A DNA stretch of 64,000 nt from Limnobaculum xujianqingii (lineage in GTDB: Bacteria > Pseudomonadota > Gammaproteobacteria > Enterobacterales > Enterobacteriaceae): positions 434,001 through 498,000 of the forward strand of contig NZ_JABMLK010000002.1 of assembly GCF_013394855.1 (NCBI RefSeq), in the 5' to 3' direction. Under the pieces are notes generated by a model. The model had not been told where the DNA came from. It did no database searches and worked only from the letters and a program-made list of their open reading frames with translations. A program made the translations under genes and the position numbers. Positions 51,116-60,570 of the stretch are shown here, in pieces (positions within the stretch are counted from its first letter, which is position 1; every line of letters begins with the position of its first letter).

Positions 51116-51598
51116 GTTTTTTGTCTGATTCAGAAGTTGGCTATAACCAAGCTCCATTTTTTCTATAAAACTCTCTCTAATCGTAGGGAAGCCATACACA
51201 AGGAGCTCTTTTTCTTGAATTTTAAATAACTTGTAGAGATGGCTTTCTTTCTTATTTGAAACATGTACAGAAGTAAATGGCCTATTTCGTACAATTTCTT
51301 TGTTTAGCTCTCTGGCACTAATAATGTTGTATTGGTCTCCAGTTATATCAATGACAATTTCACCTATTTCTAGCCAATAGTGAGTTATTTCATTATTTTT
51401 TCCTGTAGCAGCCATAACACCTTTTAACTCAAGTTGTGGCCATAATTTCAGAAAATGGTAGGCAAGAAGCATTGAAGAAAGTTTACAGCTCATAACCGGA
51501 AAACAATCTATTACAAGCTTGGTTTTCGATTTATCACAATTTTCAAGCAATTCCCGAAACTTTAATGCTTCTTCTTTTATTTCATTGAATGTTGCCAT
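51110..51598 (-). CDS. Cassette-borne protein with transglutaminase-like Cys-His-Asp pattern
   Basis: 162 residues. LVIDCFPVMSCKLSSMLLAY (Cys near 37), EITHYWLEIGEIVIDITGDQ (His near 72, Asp near 84) look like the Cys-His-Asp order of small papain/transglutaminase-like peptidases often found in integron cassettes. This is a fold guess; the substrate is unknown. Its stop overlaps an attC-like site, and it precedes the 94-residue gene as a second cassette. Confidence 0.6.
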   Translation of the reverse strand: MATFNEIKEEALKFRELLENCDKSKTKLVIDCFPVMSCKLSSMLLAYHFLKLWPQLELKGVMAATGKNNEITHYWLEIGEIVIDITGDQYNIISARELNKEIVRNRPFTSVHVSNKKESHLYKLFKIQEKELLVYGFPTIRESFIEKMELGYSQLLNQTKNT

Positions 51599-51952
51599 AA
51601 ATTTTAAACCCTTAGCTGTACATCACGCTTGTATCAGGAGCGCCCCTTACCTGTATATAAAACAATTTTATAAAAGGCACTGTACACGCAAGGTAAATAT
51701 TTTTCTGCCTCCTTTTATAATTCCCAGTCAAATTGGTGGTTATATAATTATATTTCAAATGGTTGTATTTAAATAACCTAAATGTAATCGGACAAAACTC
51801 ATAAAGCAAACAGCCTGATGGTCGCTTGGCCGATCAAACGATAGAGCGTTGATAATTTGATTACGCCAAAATCGCTTGGCAATCATACAGTCTGTATCTG
51901 TTGGTAATCACACTAATACACATTATGATTACCTCGTATGGTGTTTGAGCCC
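51599..51952. other. Gap between cassette genes and the TraG-like gene
   Basis: 354 bases, AT-rich, no gene. A third attC-like structure before the 162-residue gene was looked for: there is AGCTGTACATCACGC and GCACTGTACACGC, which can pair only weakly, so I do not call it. Probably the entry side of the insertion. Confidence 0.35.
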
Positions 51953-53455
51953 CTATTTTTTGAAGGAACTCCCCGCTTTTAGCATTACATCACCTCCTTT
52001 TCCTCCCGCTGCTCTGGCGTCTTGCGTTCCCGCTCTGGCTGCATTCTCTAATGCCCCTCCGACCCGAACGCCAGCCCAGCCTAAGGCGCTCATCCAAAAT
52101 GCGGGTAACACCAGAAACATTGTCCCCATAACGAAGTTAATGATTAGGTCGTCCTGTGAGTTCTGTATCCCGGCTAAATTCCAACTGCTGTGAGTATCGC
52201 TATCATACAGAGCACCTAGCAGCCAGCTATCTAACCATCTGGCCAGATCCCACCAAAACGTCAGAAAAATGAGAGCAAACTGTGCGAACGTTACGGTGAC
52301 TACCGTTTTAATATCATAGGCTGAAAAAACGATGATGAGCGGAATACAGATAATCAGCGCCATTAACAATATGGCTTGAACCATTGGCAACGCCTGTCGC
52401 ATGCTGTCAAACGCGGGAAATGCGGCAATGCCAGCGAAGGCTTGACCGACCGTTGCAGCGGTACGGCTAGCGGCGTTCGCTAACGTACCGTCGATATTGC
52501 CGCCAAAACCGGGATAAACCCGCCCATCTTGCGAAACTTGCATATTTCTTGGGCTGACCAGAGAGCGTAAAACGGCTTCTTCATATTCAGCTTTAGATTG
52601 CCCCAGCTTTTTTAACTGCTGCCAGACCGACGGTTGAACCAGTTTTAGTGTCCTATCTTTAATGCCGGTTGTGCTGTCTGACCACCATTGTTTACAGCTT
52701 GGATAACCTCCGGTACCGGCATCAAAAAGTCCGGCATCCCGGCTGGTATTGTAGGGCCAAGCGCTGCGGGGAGATCGGGCCCGGTCGGTATCATAATAAC
52801 CCGGTGTATTCATAAAAAATTGTGACCCGATCCATGACACATCAGTACTTTCCGCTGATTTTAGATTCGATTCACGCATCTTCAATCTCGCTAAGGAAGG
52901 TGCATAACATTCCTGAACAAAATCTTGTAGCTCTTGAGCTAGGGTAGGATCGCTGATGCGCGTATGCTGAACTTCAAAGCGGATTTGGCGTAAGTCAGGC
53001 TGACAGGGGAGCGTCGAACTGGCTGCGTTAGTGACGCCTTTCGACAGTGAATGAACCAGATACCACCACACCGGGACGGCGGCTGTTTTCCCGCCAATCT
53101 CACTGGTTAGCGAGCTATAGCCTGATTCTGATGGTTGCGCTACCGTATAGCCGCACTGTTTTGAGCGGCTGATATCATATTGAATGGTGTTTAAATCAAC
53201 AGTGATCAGCGGTACGCAGGTAAACATAATGACGATCATCGCCATATATGCCACGTTTTCAAACCAGGTTAGTGCTAGTCCGCCCTGATCGCCTTCATCT
53301 GCCCCTTGTCCTCTAGCTTTAAGCCAGACGCCAATCAATTTGGCCAGTAGAGGAAAAGCGAAAATGCCGGTTGATGTAATGATGCTCCAAATACCGTTAT
53401 TAACGGACCAGCCGAGTAATGTCAGAAAATACTCCAGATAGCTATGGGTTATCAT
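51953..53455 (-). CDS. TraG N-terminal-like conjugation protein (mating-pair stabilisation)
   Basis: 500 residues, inner membrane. Four to five hydrophobic segments: about 25-45, 70-88, then a long periplasmic region with paired Cys, and three helices at 360-460 (QAILLMALIICIPLIIVFSA, FAQFALIFLTFWWDLARWL, MGTMFLVLPAFWMSALGWAG). Fits the TraG-N family protein closing the transfer operon of G-type (PFGI-1-like) elements. Overlaps the upstream gene by four bases (ATGA). Confidence 0.82.
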   Translation of the reverse strand: MITHSYLEYFLTLLGWSVNNGIWSIITSTGIFAFPLLAKLIGVWLKARGQGADEGDQGGLALTWFENVAYMAMIVIMFTCVPLITVDLNTIQYDISRSKQCGYTVAQPSESGYSSLTSEIGGKTAAVPVWWYLVHSLSKGVTNAASSTLPCQPDLRQIRFEVQHTRISDPTLAQELQDFVQECYAPSLARLKMRESNLKSAESTDVSWIGSQFFMNTPGYYDTDRARSPRSAWPYNTSRDAGLFDAGTGGYPSCKQWWSDSTTGIKDRTLKLVQPSVWQQLKKLGQSKAEYEEAVLRSLVSPRNMQVSQDGRVYPGFGGNIDGTLANAASRTAATVGQAFAGIAAFPAFDSMRQALPMVQAILLMALIICIPLIIVFSAYDIKTVVTVTFAQFALIFLTFWWDLARWLDSWLLGALYDSDTHSSWNLAGIQNSQDDLIINFVMGTMFLVLPAFWMSALGWAGVRVGGALENAARAGTQDARAAGGKGGDVMLKAGSSFKK

Positions 53456-53781
53456 GCAGCTACCCCCGTATTCACATAATTAGTGTATTCGCACAGAACG
53501 GCGAGAATAGCGAAACAGACAATAATCTTTGTGAACGTATTACTACGCTCTGGATTGTTTTTGGTTAGCACCAGACGGACTTTATACAGTAACCAAACAA
53601 TCGCCAAATACAGGACTAGTCTCCAGACTAACAGTGGAAGCAGGACGCTATTTAACTGAGTCATAATATTATTAGTATCAGCACTAAATCGTAGACTTAG
53701 CCAACCTATCAGTACCATGGCCATAATGATGCCAATGCTTATCGTGATAAATTTTCCTATTCGTCTGATGTTTGGGATCAT
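53452..53781 (-). CDS. Small membrane protein of the conjugation operon
   Basis: 109 residues with three hydrophobic helices (ISIGIIMAMVLIGWLSLRF, LLVWRLVLYLAIVWLLY, IIVCFAILAVLCEYTNYV). Overlaps both neighbours by one to four bases (TAATG and ATGA), so translated in one chain with them. It is the small unnamed gene usually found at this place in such elements. Confidence 0.7.
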   Translation of the reverse strand: MIPNIRRIGKFITISIGIIMAMVLIGWLSLRFSADTNNIMTQLNSVLLPLLVWRLVLYLAIVWLLYKVRLVLTKNNPERSNTFTKIIVCFAILAVLCEYTNYVNTGVAA

Positions 53782-55187
53782 TATGGTTCCCCTACATGAG
53801 TACTATTCAATTTATTCACTCGGCTATCAACATCATCACTACTTTCAACGGCACGGCCCTGTAACGTATCGCGTAGGGTCTTGCGGTTGAGAATGGTGGT
53901 CGCAGCGTTATCTGCCAGTGATTTCCTCATATCCATCTCTAATTTGAGCTGGGTGAGTTCCTGATCGAGGATCTGGGAGGAGCGTCCCAGTGCATCTTGG
54001 GCTTCTTTTTCATTGGCGATATTTGGTTCTCGCATACCGGCAAGCATGGCTCTACGCGCTAATAGCGCTTGCTCTGTTACCTCAGCAATAGCCATTTCAC
54101 CCGACAGGCGTTGAACCAGTACTGCTGCATCTGGGTCATCTTGTAGTGCCTCGACCACGCCTCGAGTGAGCATGAGATTCCCACCACTGGCTTTTGCTAA
54201 ATTCTCTGAGGTTGGCTTGATTTTACCGTTGACCAAATCGGCCATCACTTCAATGATGCGATCTTGTTCTTCCTGAATTAGCGGGTTTAGGCCGACGCCA
54301 GCCTGAGCGCCGCTCTTGTTACTGTTGTTACTCCCTTGATCGTTAGTCGGTGCAACGTTAATGGTCTGTTCTCCAACGACTCGAGTCATCCATTTAGCAG
54401 CGTCTTCCGGTTTAGTCCATGTTTTACACAATTGCCCCTTACAATCGGACTTATTCACCGTGGACGTGGAATTCGGTTCGCGGCCATTCAGGATATTGAA
54501 TCCAGCAACCGTGGTGTCGCGGATAAGTTTTATCGGAGCCTGATTTTTGCCGCCGCGCTGTTGGCCGCCAACCCATCTTTTCCCTTTTTCGGCTGCTTCT
54601 TTACTGGCCTGCTGATTAGCTCTGACCGCATCTGTTTCTCCTGAGACAATGGTTTGATAGTTTTCTGCTTTAGCGCCTTGAACCCAGGCAGAGCCATACG
54701 CGTAATCAGCCATTTTTTCAGCCATGTTTTCGCAGCTTAGTTTCGCTTTATCAAAATCTAACCGACCTTGTAAGACACCATTGGTTAACAGGTCATAAAG
54801 CTGTGGATTGGCTCGCTGAATAATCATCGCTGGAAGGCTTGCTACGGCACCGGTCGCATTACTGATGACATCACCCATCAAGTCTTTAAACCCGTCAGTA
54901 ACACCATTAAGTTGATTTTTAACGGTGGTATTAATATCAAAATTGCCGCACATTAGGTCTGCGTTCCATCCAATCCCCACCGTCAAGGGATTGGTTGAAC
55001 GCCGTGTTAAAGAAGGAGAAATCGCTGAGCCACCGCCAATCTGATAGTAAACATTGTCAGCAATGGCCCCGTGATTATCGAAACCATACTCATTAGCAGC
55101 GCAGGTACTTATGGAGATCGATAAAAGAGCCATTAAGATGCTGGTGCTCAGGACATTTCTTGCTGGAAAGTTGACGTATTTCATCAT
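53781..55187 (-). CDS. Integrating conjugative element protein, PFL_4711 family
   Basis: About 468 residues from the ATG pair at 55187/55184 (GGAGGTTAATC upstream). Signal peptide ending TCAA, mature start NEYGFDNHGAIADNVYYQIG, then RSTNPLTVGIGWNADLMCGN, typical of the TIGR03755 family, a periplasmic part of the mating-pair apparatus related to TraH-like proteins. A long helical C-terminal region follows (EVTEQALLARRAMLAGMREP). Order with its neighbours matches the TIGR03757-03756-03755 block. Confidence 0.85.
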   Translation of the reverse strand: MMKYVNFPARNVLSTSILMALLSISISTCAANEYGFDNHGAIADNVYYQIGGGSAISPSLTRRSTNPLTVGIGWNADLMCGNFDINTTVKNQLNGVTDGFKDLMGDVISNATGAVASLPAMIIQRANPQLYDLLTNGVLQGRLDFDKAKLSCENMAEKMADYAYGSAWVQGAKAENYQTIVSGETDAVRANQQASKEAAEKGKRWVGGQQRGGKNQAPIKLIRDTTVAGFNILNGREPNSTSTVNKSDCKGQLCKTWTKPEDAAKWMTRVVGEQTINVAPTNDQGSNNSNKSGAQAGVGLNPLIQEEQDRIIEVMADLVNGKIKPTSENLAKASGGNLMLTRGVVEALQDDPDAAVLVQRLSGEMAIAEVTEQALLARRAMLAGMREPNIANEKEAQDALGRSSQILDQELTQLKLEMDMRKSLADNAATTILNRKTLRDTLQGRAVESSDDVDSRVNKLNSTHVGEP

Positions 55188-55189
55188 GA

Positions 55190-56122
55190 TTAACCTCCGG
55201 TGCTGCCGAGAAAGGTTTGGCCACGGCGCTGGCAACAGCTATAAGGACGCCATAATGCCCACGCATAGCCGCCGTCAGCGGCGAGTTTATCTGAGTAGGT
55301 ATCGAGAGTTGAACGGTCAGGGAATATGGCACAGCTGTTATCGAGTCTAGGTGCCAGCATCTGCCATTTATGGTTGTTAGTTTTTCCCTCTTGTACGGAT
55401 TCTGGTGGCCAATATCCGGGACTATGACTTGCCGTTAGCGGTAAGTAGACATGAGGTTGCCCTGCGCGCGTCACGATATCCGCGACGCGCTGAGCGATAA
55501 CAGCTCCTACCTTATAATCATGAGTTTGGCTCAGCGCTCCGGCGCGGGGAAATACATTGCCCCAGAGATCGCCCGTTTGTTTAACCTCACGCTGTCCAGG
55601 AATTAGTGCTTCAGGATAGAGACTTTCTGGCAAACCGGTTCGCCAGGCTAACGCATCCAAAGTACTGATAAAATAAGGTTGAAAAGCAGTGGCTGAACCG
55701 CTGCAACTGTAACCAAAACCAGACAAAAATTTATAGAATGCTTCACTGCTTGGGTGACCGATAGCATCAGCATTCTTGAATCGAGTCTGCGTTTTTTCAT
55801 TACTCGGACGTGCATTCGTATTGCCGCCTGATTCAGCAATGATCGGGATGGACACACCCAAAAAGGCCATTTCACTCCACGGGTTATCGCCGGTATTGCT
55901 ATAGCTGGAAACGACCAGATCGGGAATATAGTGTTTTACTTTTACTGAGGTTTTAACGCTACAACCGTAGGGTGTACAGAGTAGCCAGTAGCAAATGCCA
56001 ACCACCTTATATTCAAGACAGGGCGCTGAGAGTGAGGATGCAATAATTCCAGCGGTATTGATAGCAGAGGCGGGGAGTGTCACGGTAGCTATCAAAGAGA
56101 GTATGAGGCGGAGGCGCATCAA
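55190..56122 (-). CDS. Integrating conjugative element protein, PFL_4710 family
   Basis: 310 residues. Signal peptide MMRLRLILSLIATVTLPASA, then INTAGIIASSLSAPCLEYKVVGICYWLLCTPYGC and a Cys-containing C-terminus (RPYSCCQRRGQTFLGSTGG), as in the TIGR03756 family, which resembles F-type TraU. Periplasmic/outer-membrane assembly factor. Overlaps the upstream gene by four bases. Confidence 0.87.
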   Translation of the reverse strand: MMRLRLILSLIATVTLPASAINTAGIIASSLSAPCLEYKVVGICYWLLCTPYGCSVKTSVKVKHYIPDLVVSSYSNTGDNPWSEMAFLGVSIPIIAESGGNTNARPSNEKTQTRFKNADAIGHPSSEAFYKFLSGFGYSCSGSATAFQPYFISTLDALAWRTGLPESLYPEALIPGQREVKQTGDLWGNVFPRAGALSQTHDYKVGAVIAQRVADIVTRAGQPHVYLPLTASHSPGYWPPESVQEGKTNNHKWQMLAPRLDNSCAIFPDRSTLDTYSDKLAADGGYAWALWRPYSCCQRRGQTFLGSTGG

Positions 56123-56544
56123 TGGCCCCCTTGAAACTGCTTCAGCTTTTCTCCGGCAAGTTCTACATTGGTTGTACCATAAACAACAAACCTACCTTCC
56201 ATCACAATAGCTGGGACTTTTTCTATGCCTAACGACCAGGCTTTGATAACGCCTTTGAAGGATTCTCTTAGAGCGGCATCTTGTTGTTGCCAATTTTTGG
56301 AAGACATGACTTTTTGACTATGCTTTTCCGCCGTTTTGCGATCGGATGGAAGAGAACTAAAGGCGTTGGATATCAGACGCTCAGGATCATCGAGATTGTA
56401 GATCACAGTATTTGTTGGAGTGCCTAATAATAGATTATTGTTATTGGTAAAAATGATGGTTTCTTTTGTTTCCGCGATCCCTTGGGAGGTGAATAACATA
56501 AGAAAAGTAAGCGTGAGAACTTTTGATAAATTAGATACTGACAT
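56119..56544 (-). CDS. Integrating conjugative element protein, PFL_4709 family
   Basis: 141 residues. Signal peptide ending GIAE; body with VIYNLDDPERLISNAFSSLP and a TrbC/thioredoxin-like end IEKVPAIVMEGRFVVYGTTN, the signature of the TIGR03757 family (TraW/TrbC-like). First gene of the overlapping block; a 292-base gap separates it from the reversed NTPase gene, so a promoter may lie there. Confidence 0.85.
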   Translation of the reverse strand: MSVSNLSKVLTLTFLMLFTSQGIAETKETIIFTNNNNLLLGTPTNTVIYNLDDPERLISNAFSSLPSDRKTAEKHSQKVMSSKNWQQQDAALRESFKGVIKAWSLGIEKVPAIVMEGRFVVYGTTNVELAGEKLKQFQGGH

Positions 56545-56836
56545 AAGGTACCCCCCAGTGCAAAGAGGAATAGATGTAACAGTTTGATCTATAGCTCTCA
56601 GCAGAAAACCCTATTTTCGCTAGCGAAGGTTTCTTCACAACGTAACAGTACAATGGTGAAGTCTTGTACATAAGTAATGGAGATTAGAAATGCTTTTCGT
56701 CAATCGATTGTGGTTATTTCTGATATAATATCTAGAGATACATTTTGTTTCATTTTTTTAACTATATGATTTTATGTTTATTTTTTTATGTGAAGTCGAC
56801 AGGAAACACATATGGAAAGACATGTAAGGGATAGCA

Positions 56837-59800
56837 ATGGGTGATAACAGCTATAAATTTCAAAAACTAACGCCTATCAGCGACGTTGAGTTGGGCATAT
56901 ATGAAGATGCTATAGACTTTGTTTTTGACAATGACGATCTAAAAAATATTGCAATATCAGGACAATACAGTGCAGGTAAGAGCAGTCTTGTCGAATCATA
57001 TAAAAAAATCATCCGCAACTAAAATTTGTTCATATATCACTTGCTCATTTCAGAGCTGCGGATCAGATTAGTACTGATGACCCCAGCAAGGCTATTAATG
57101 AAGTTGCGTTAGAAGGTAAGATCCTTAATCAGTTAATTCACCAGATTAATACTGATAACATTCCTCAGACGAATTTTAAAATAAAGAAAAAAATAAAAAC
57201 TAAAAGTATTTTTATCAATACATTCTTTATGGTTTTATTCATTGCGACAATATTGCATATAACATTATTTAAGAAATGGATTGAATTTGTACCATCTTTA
57301 TCAGAAGGTGTCTTAACAGATTTTTTAAGGCTATCAACTAAATATGATTCGTTGCTCATAAGCGGTTCTATATGTGCAATTATATCTTGTTTTTTTATTT
57401 ATAAATTAATAAAAGCTCAAAAGAATAGAAATGTACTTAAGAAAATAAATTTACAAGGTAATGAAATAGAAATTTTTGAAGAGAGTGATGACTCTTATTT
57501 TGATCGGTATTTAAATGAAGTGCTATACCTCTTTGAGAACGTTAGCGCTGATGCAATTATTTTTGAGGATATGGATCGTTTTAATGCTAACCATATCTTT
57601 GAACGGCTGCATGAGGTAAATAGATTAGTCAATATTCATCGCAAGTTGGTTGAAAAGTCTTGGTTCTCATTTATATATAATAGGTTCTTAGCCAAAAATA
57701 AAAAGCCAACATTACGTTTTATCTATTTACTTCGTGATGATATCTTTATTTCTAAGGATAGAACTAAATTCTTTGATTATATTATCCCTGTCATTCCAGT
57801 TGTTGATAGTTCTAACTCTTACGATCAGTTTATCTCTATCTTTGAGAAAGGTGATATCTTATCATTATTCAATGAAAGGTTTTTACAAGGACTTTCATTA
57901 TATATTGATGATATGAGGATATTAAAAAATATCTATAATGAATTTCTGGTTTATTACAATAGATTAAATATCACCGAGCTTGACTGTAATAAAATGCTGG
58001 CTATTATTGCCTATAAAAACATTTTCCCTAGAGACTTTAGCGAATTACAGCTTAATCAGGGTATGGTTTTCGCTATATTTAACAGTAAGGAAAATATTGC
58101 CAATGATGAAATAAATCGATTGGAGAAAGAAATTGTTACTAAAGAAAATGAAATTAATGAAATAAATAATGAAATACTCGAGTCTAGTCAGGAGGTTAAT
58201 GTTTTATATGATCATCAACTAATTCCATATAATAATTATCGTCATGGCTATCAGAATGAAATAGCAGATGTAGAGAGAAGAAGAAGTGCTAGAGTGTTGA
58301 ATGTTGAAAATAGAAGTAATGGTAAAGTAAACAGTCTAAATAAGGAGCTTGTTAAGTTAAGAAATGAATTAACTTACATGAGTAGTAAAAGGCTAAAAGA
58401 AATTATATCAAGAGAAAACATTGATAGTATATTTAAACTCATCTATACCAATGAAATCGGCGACAAAAGAGATTTTAATGAAATAAAAAGCAGTGAGTAT
58501 TTTGACTTGCTCAAATACCTTATCCGTGATGGCTATATTGATGAAACCTACACCGACTATATGACCTATTTTTACGAAAATAGCCTGAGTCGGATTGACA
58601 AGGTATTTTTACGCAGTATTACCGATCAAAAAGGCAAAGAGCCTACCTATCAACTTAAGAATCCCAAGCTGGTCGTTGCCCGCCTTCGAGAGGTGGATTT
58701 TGAACAGGAAGAGGTGCTTAATTTTGATCTATTAACTTACCTGCTTCAGACGCCAGCTCATGTGAATTTAATAAAACGCTTATTTAAACAGCTTAGAGAG
58801 AACAAAAGCGTTGAGTTTATTCGCGACTACTTTGAAGCAGAGAGAGCCCAGCCTGGCTTTATTAATCGATTAAATATGCTGTGGCCTGAGTTTTTTTCTT
58901 ATGCTCTTAAAGAGAGTGAGTTTTCTGCTGATTGGGTTAAACGCTACTCGATAGGCACATTTTATTATTCTGCTAGTAATACCATTGAGGCCATCAATAT
59001 TGATGATTGCCTAACTGACTACCTCTCTGATTCGGCGGATTATTTAGCAATAGCAGAGCCGAAGGTTGACAAGTTAATTAGTGGTTTTAAGCTGCTTGGC
59101 GTCTCTTTTGCCAGTATTAATTTTGAAAGCGCAAATAAAGCACTCTTTGATATGGTTTATCAGCATTCACTTTATGATATTAATTTTTCCAACCTGACCT
59201 TAATGCTGAGTGAGGTTTATCAGCTTAACAGTGAAGATGATATTCGCCATAAGAACTATACGTTAGTGATGTCACAGCATGATTCTCCCTTGGCTAGTTA
59301 TGTTAATAACCATATTAGTGACTATCTGAATATGGTTTTATCTAGTTGCGATGGTTCAATCGTGGATGATGAAGCTATTGTTTTATCTGTTCTCAATAAT
59401 GAGGAAATATCGGATGAGCAAAAAGATAGGTATATAAACTATTTGCAAACTTCCGTGACCTCTCTCAGTGAGGTCGAGAACAAATCCTTATGGTTATCGC
59501 TACTGGATAAAGATATAGCAGTTTGTTCTGAAGAAAATATAGTGTCTTACTTTGCAAATATTGATGGATTAGATGATTCACTTATTGGATTTATCAATAG
59601 AACGGATGCAGAGTTGGATTTTGCAAGTATTGATATTGAAGATGAGCAAAAAATTAAACTGTTTAGAGCGATTATTATCTGTAACGATTTATTAAATGAT
59701 AAATATGAGAAATTAATTTGTTCGCTAAATCGTATTTATAGTTCCTCCTTTGGTGTCAAAGGTATTGTAGGTGATAAATTCAAAATATTAGTGGATAAGA

Positions 59801-60510
59801 AAATTATTCGTATAAGTTTGGATTCACTTAAATTTATACGAGAAAACTATCCTGAACAGCTTTTCTATTATATCAAACAGAATGTCGAAACCTACGTTGA
59901 AATAATGACGGAAGAGAGCTTTGTCTTAGATGAAGCTATGTCGATACTTTCTTGGAACGTTGATGATGATATAAAAATTAAGCTACTCGGGTTTGTTAAA
60001 GTACCGCTTATTATTAATAGCAAGGAATATTCCCTTGCCGTTAATGATTATATTTTAGAAAATAATTTTGAACCAGACGAACTCTTAAGTTTGACGTCAT
60101 CATATAAAACATGGGGAACCTCCACTCAGTCACTCATTCTGAGTCGAGCAATAGAGTATATCTCAACATTGATAACAATCCCCAATTACATTTCTGAACC
60201 GTTACTAAAAGACCTGTTTACCTCAGAGAATCTGGATAAGCAGGATAAAATAGCACTATTAATCGCCTTATTACCGAATAAGGATTTGAGTAAGACGGTC
60301 TGTAAAGAGTATCTTGATCTGCTTGGTTTATCGGAGTTTAGTAAAATTTTGGGGCGAGGCAAGCCTAAGATTGAGGTCGATGCAACTAATCAACGTTTAT
60401 TAACAGCATTAAAAGATAATCATTTATTCTATGATTTTGAAGAGGATAAGGAAAATCCCCCTTATTATAAAATAATAAGGCGACGCTCTATGTTTGATTC
60501 AGATACATAG
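56837..60510 (+). pseudogene. YobI-like P-loop NTPase, large membrane-linked protein, frame broken in an A run
   Basis: First frame 56837-57022 has the P-loop ISGQYSAGKSSLVESYKK. It ends after AAAAAAA (57002-57008). In the other frame the protein continues NHPQLKFVHISLAHF without a gap and stays open to 60510; one extra A joins them to about 1,224 residues, near the length of Bacillus YobI (about 1,200). After the P-loop come two membrane helices (MVLFIATILHITLF and ISGSICAIISCFFIYKLI), then IIFEDMDRFNANHIFERLHE (Walker B), a coiled coil near residues 430-520 and a long helical C-terminal region. Reads against the transfer operon, between its VirB4 and PFL_4709 genes. A defence role is suspected, not shown. 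Confidence 0.72.
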
Positions 60511-60570
60511 TGTTATATATTTTTCGACAGTTTGGGCACTTTCATGGTGCCCAATTTTTTACGCTGAAAT

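Noticed and set aside
51600..51700. Third attC-like site before the 162-residue cassette gene
   Set aside because: The possible stems are weak and the core triplets are misplaced.
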